Origin: an uncultured Saprospiraceae bacterium
GTDB taxonomy: Bacteria > Bacteroidota > Bacteroidia > Chitinophagales > Saprospiraceae
Length of the DNA stretch: 6,253 nt
Assembly (NCBI GenBank): GCA_938044055.1
Contig: CALIQO010000495.1
Span: 1 to 6,253 of the forward strand
Direction: 5' to 3'
The notes beneath the pieces are model-generated. The model saw only the letters and a list, made by a program, of their open reading frames with translations. It had not been told where the DNA came from and did no database searches. Made by a program: the position numbers and the translations under genes. Positions 6,223-6,253 of the stretch are shown in pieces (position 1 is the first letter of the stretch; each line of letters starts with the position of its first letter).

Positions 6223-6253
6223 ATTGTTATTGCTCCAAGCATGACAGCATATC

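Noticed and set aside
6231..6241. Possible terminator hairpin TGCT-CCA-AGCA after the TlpA-like gene
   Set aside because: Only a 4-bp stem with a 3-base loop and no T-run before the window ends.

Overview
The window looks like chromosomal DNA from a member of the Bacteroidota (Bacteroidetes). Four things point there: a TonB-dependent receptor that opens with a carboxypeptidase-regulatory-like domain; a lipoprotein thiol-disulfide oxidoreductase of the TlpA type with a long N-terminal extension; a near-perfect Bacteroidota promoter (TTTG-N19-TAnnTTTG); and AT-rich start regions without clear Shine-Dalgarno sequences. The class within the phylum cannot be settled from this piece. I see no mobile elements, CRISPR arrays, tRNAs or rRNAs.

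Layout. The left two thirds is read on the minus strand. In order of transcription it holds an alpha/beta hydrolase (4152-3508), a small thiamine-binding-like protein overlapping it by 4 bp (3511-3245), a regulatory intergenic region (3244-2951), a TonB-dependent outer-membrane receptor (2950-560) and, 26 bp later, the N-terminal half of a four-helix membrane sensor kinase of the LytS type that runs off the left edge (533-1). The right third is read on the plus strand. It holds a stand-alone five-helix cytochrome c oxidase subunit III (4244-4861), divergent from the hydrolase, then an intergenic region with a well-formed promoter, then the TlpA-like lipoprotein (5125-6222).

The most interesting signal is upstream of the receptor gene. 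Two identical 9-bp direct repeats, ACAGTTCAT, are separated by exactly 12 bp, with a third partial copy one further double turn upstream. This matches the binding pattern described for LytTR-family response regulators. These repeats lie just upstream of a good -7 element with a poor -33 element, and the operon they control encodes a LytS-type kinase, the usual partner of LytTR regulators. I infer a self-regulating receptor/two-component module in which the missing response regulator lies just beyond the left edge. The signal and the transported substrate are unknown.

The hydrolase/thiamine-binding pair is translationally coupled. The oxidase subunit and the TlpA-like protein act in respiration and envelope thiol chemistry and look like separate transcription units.
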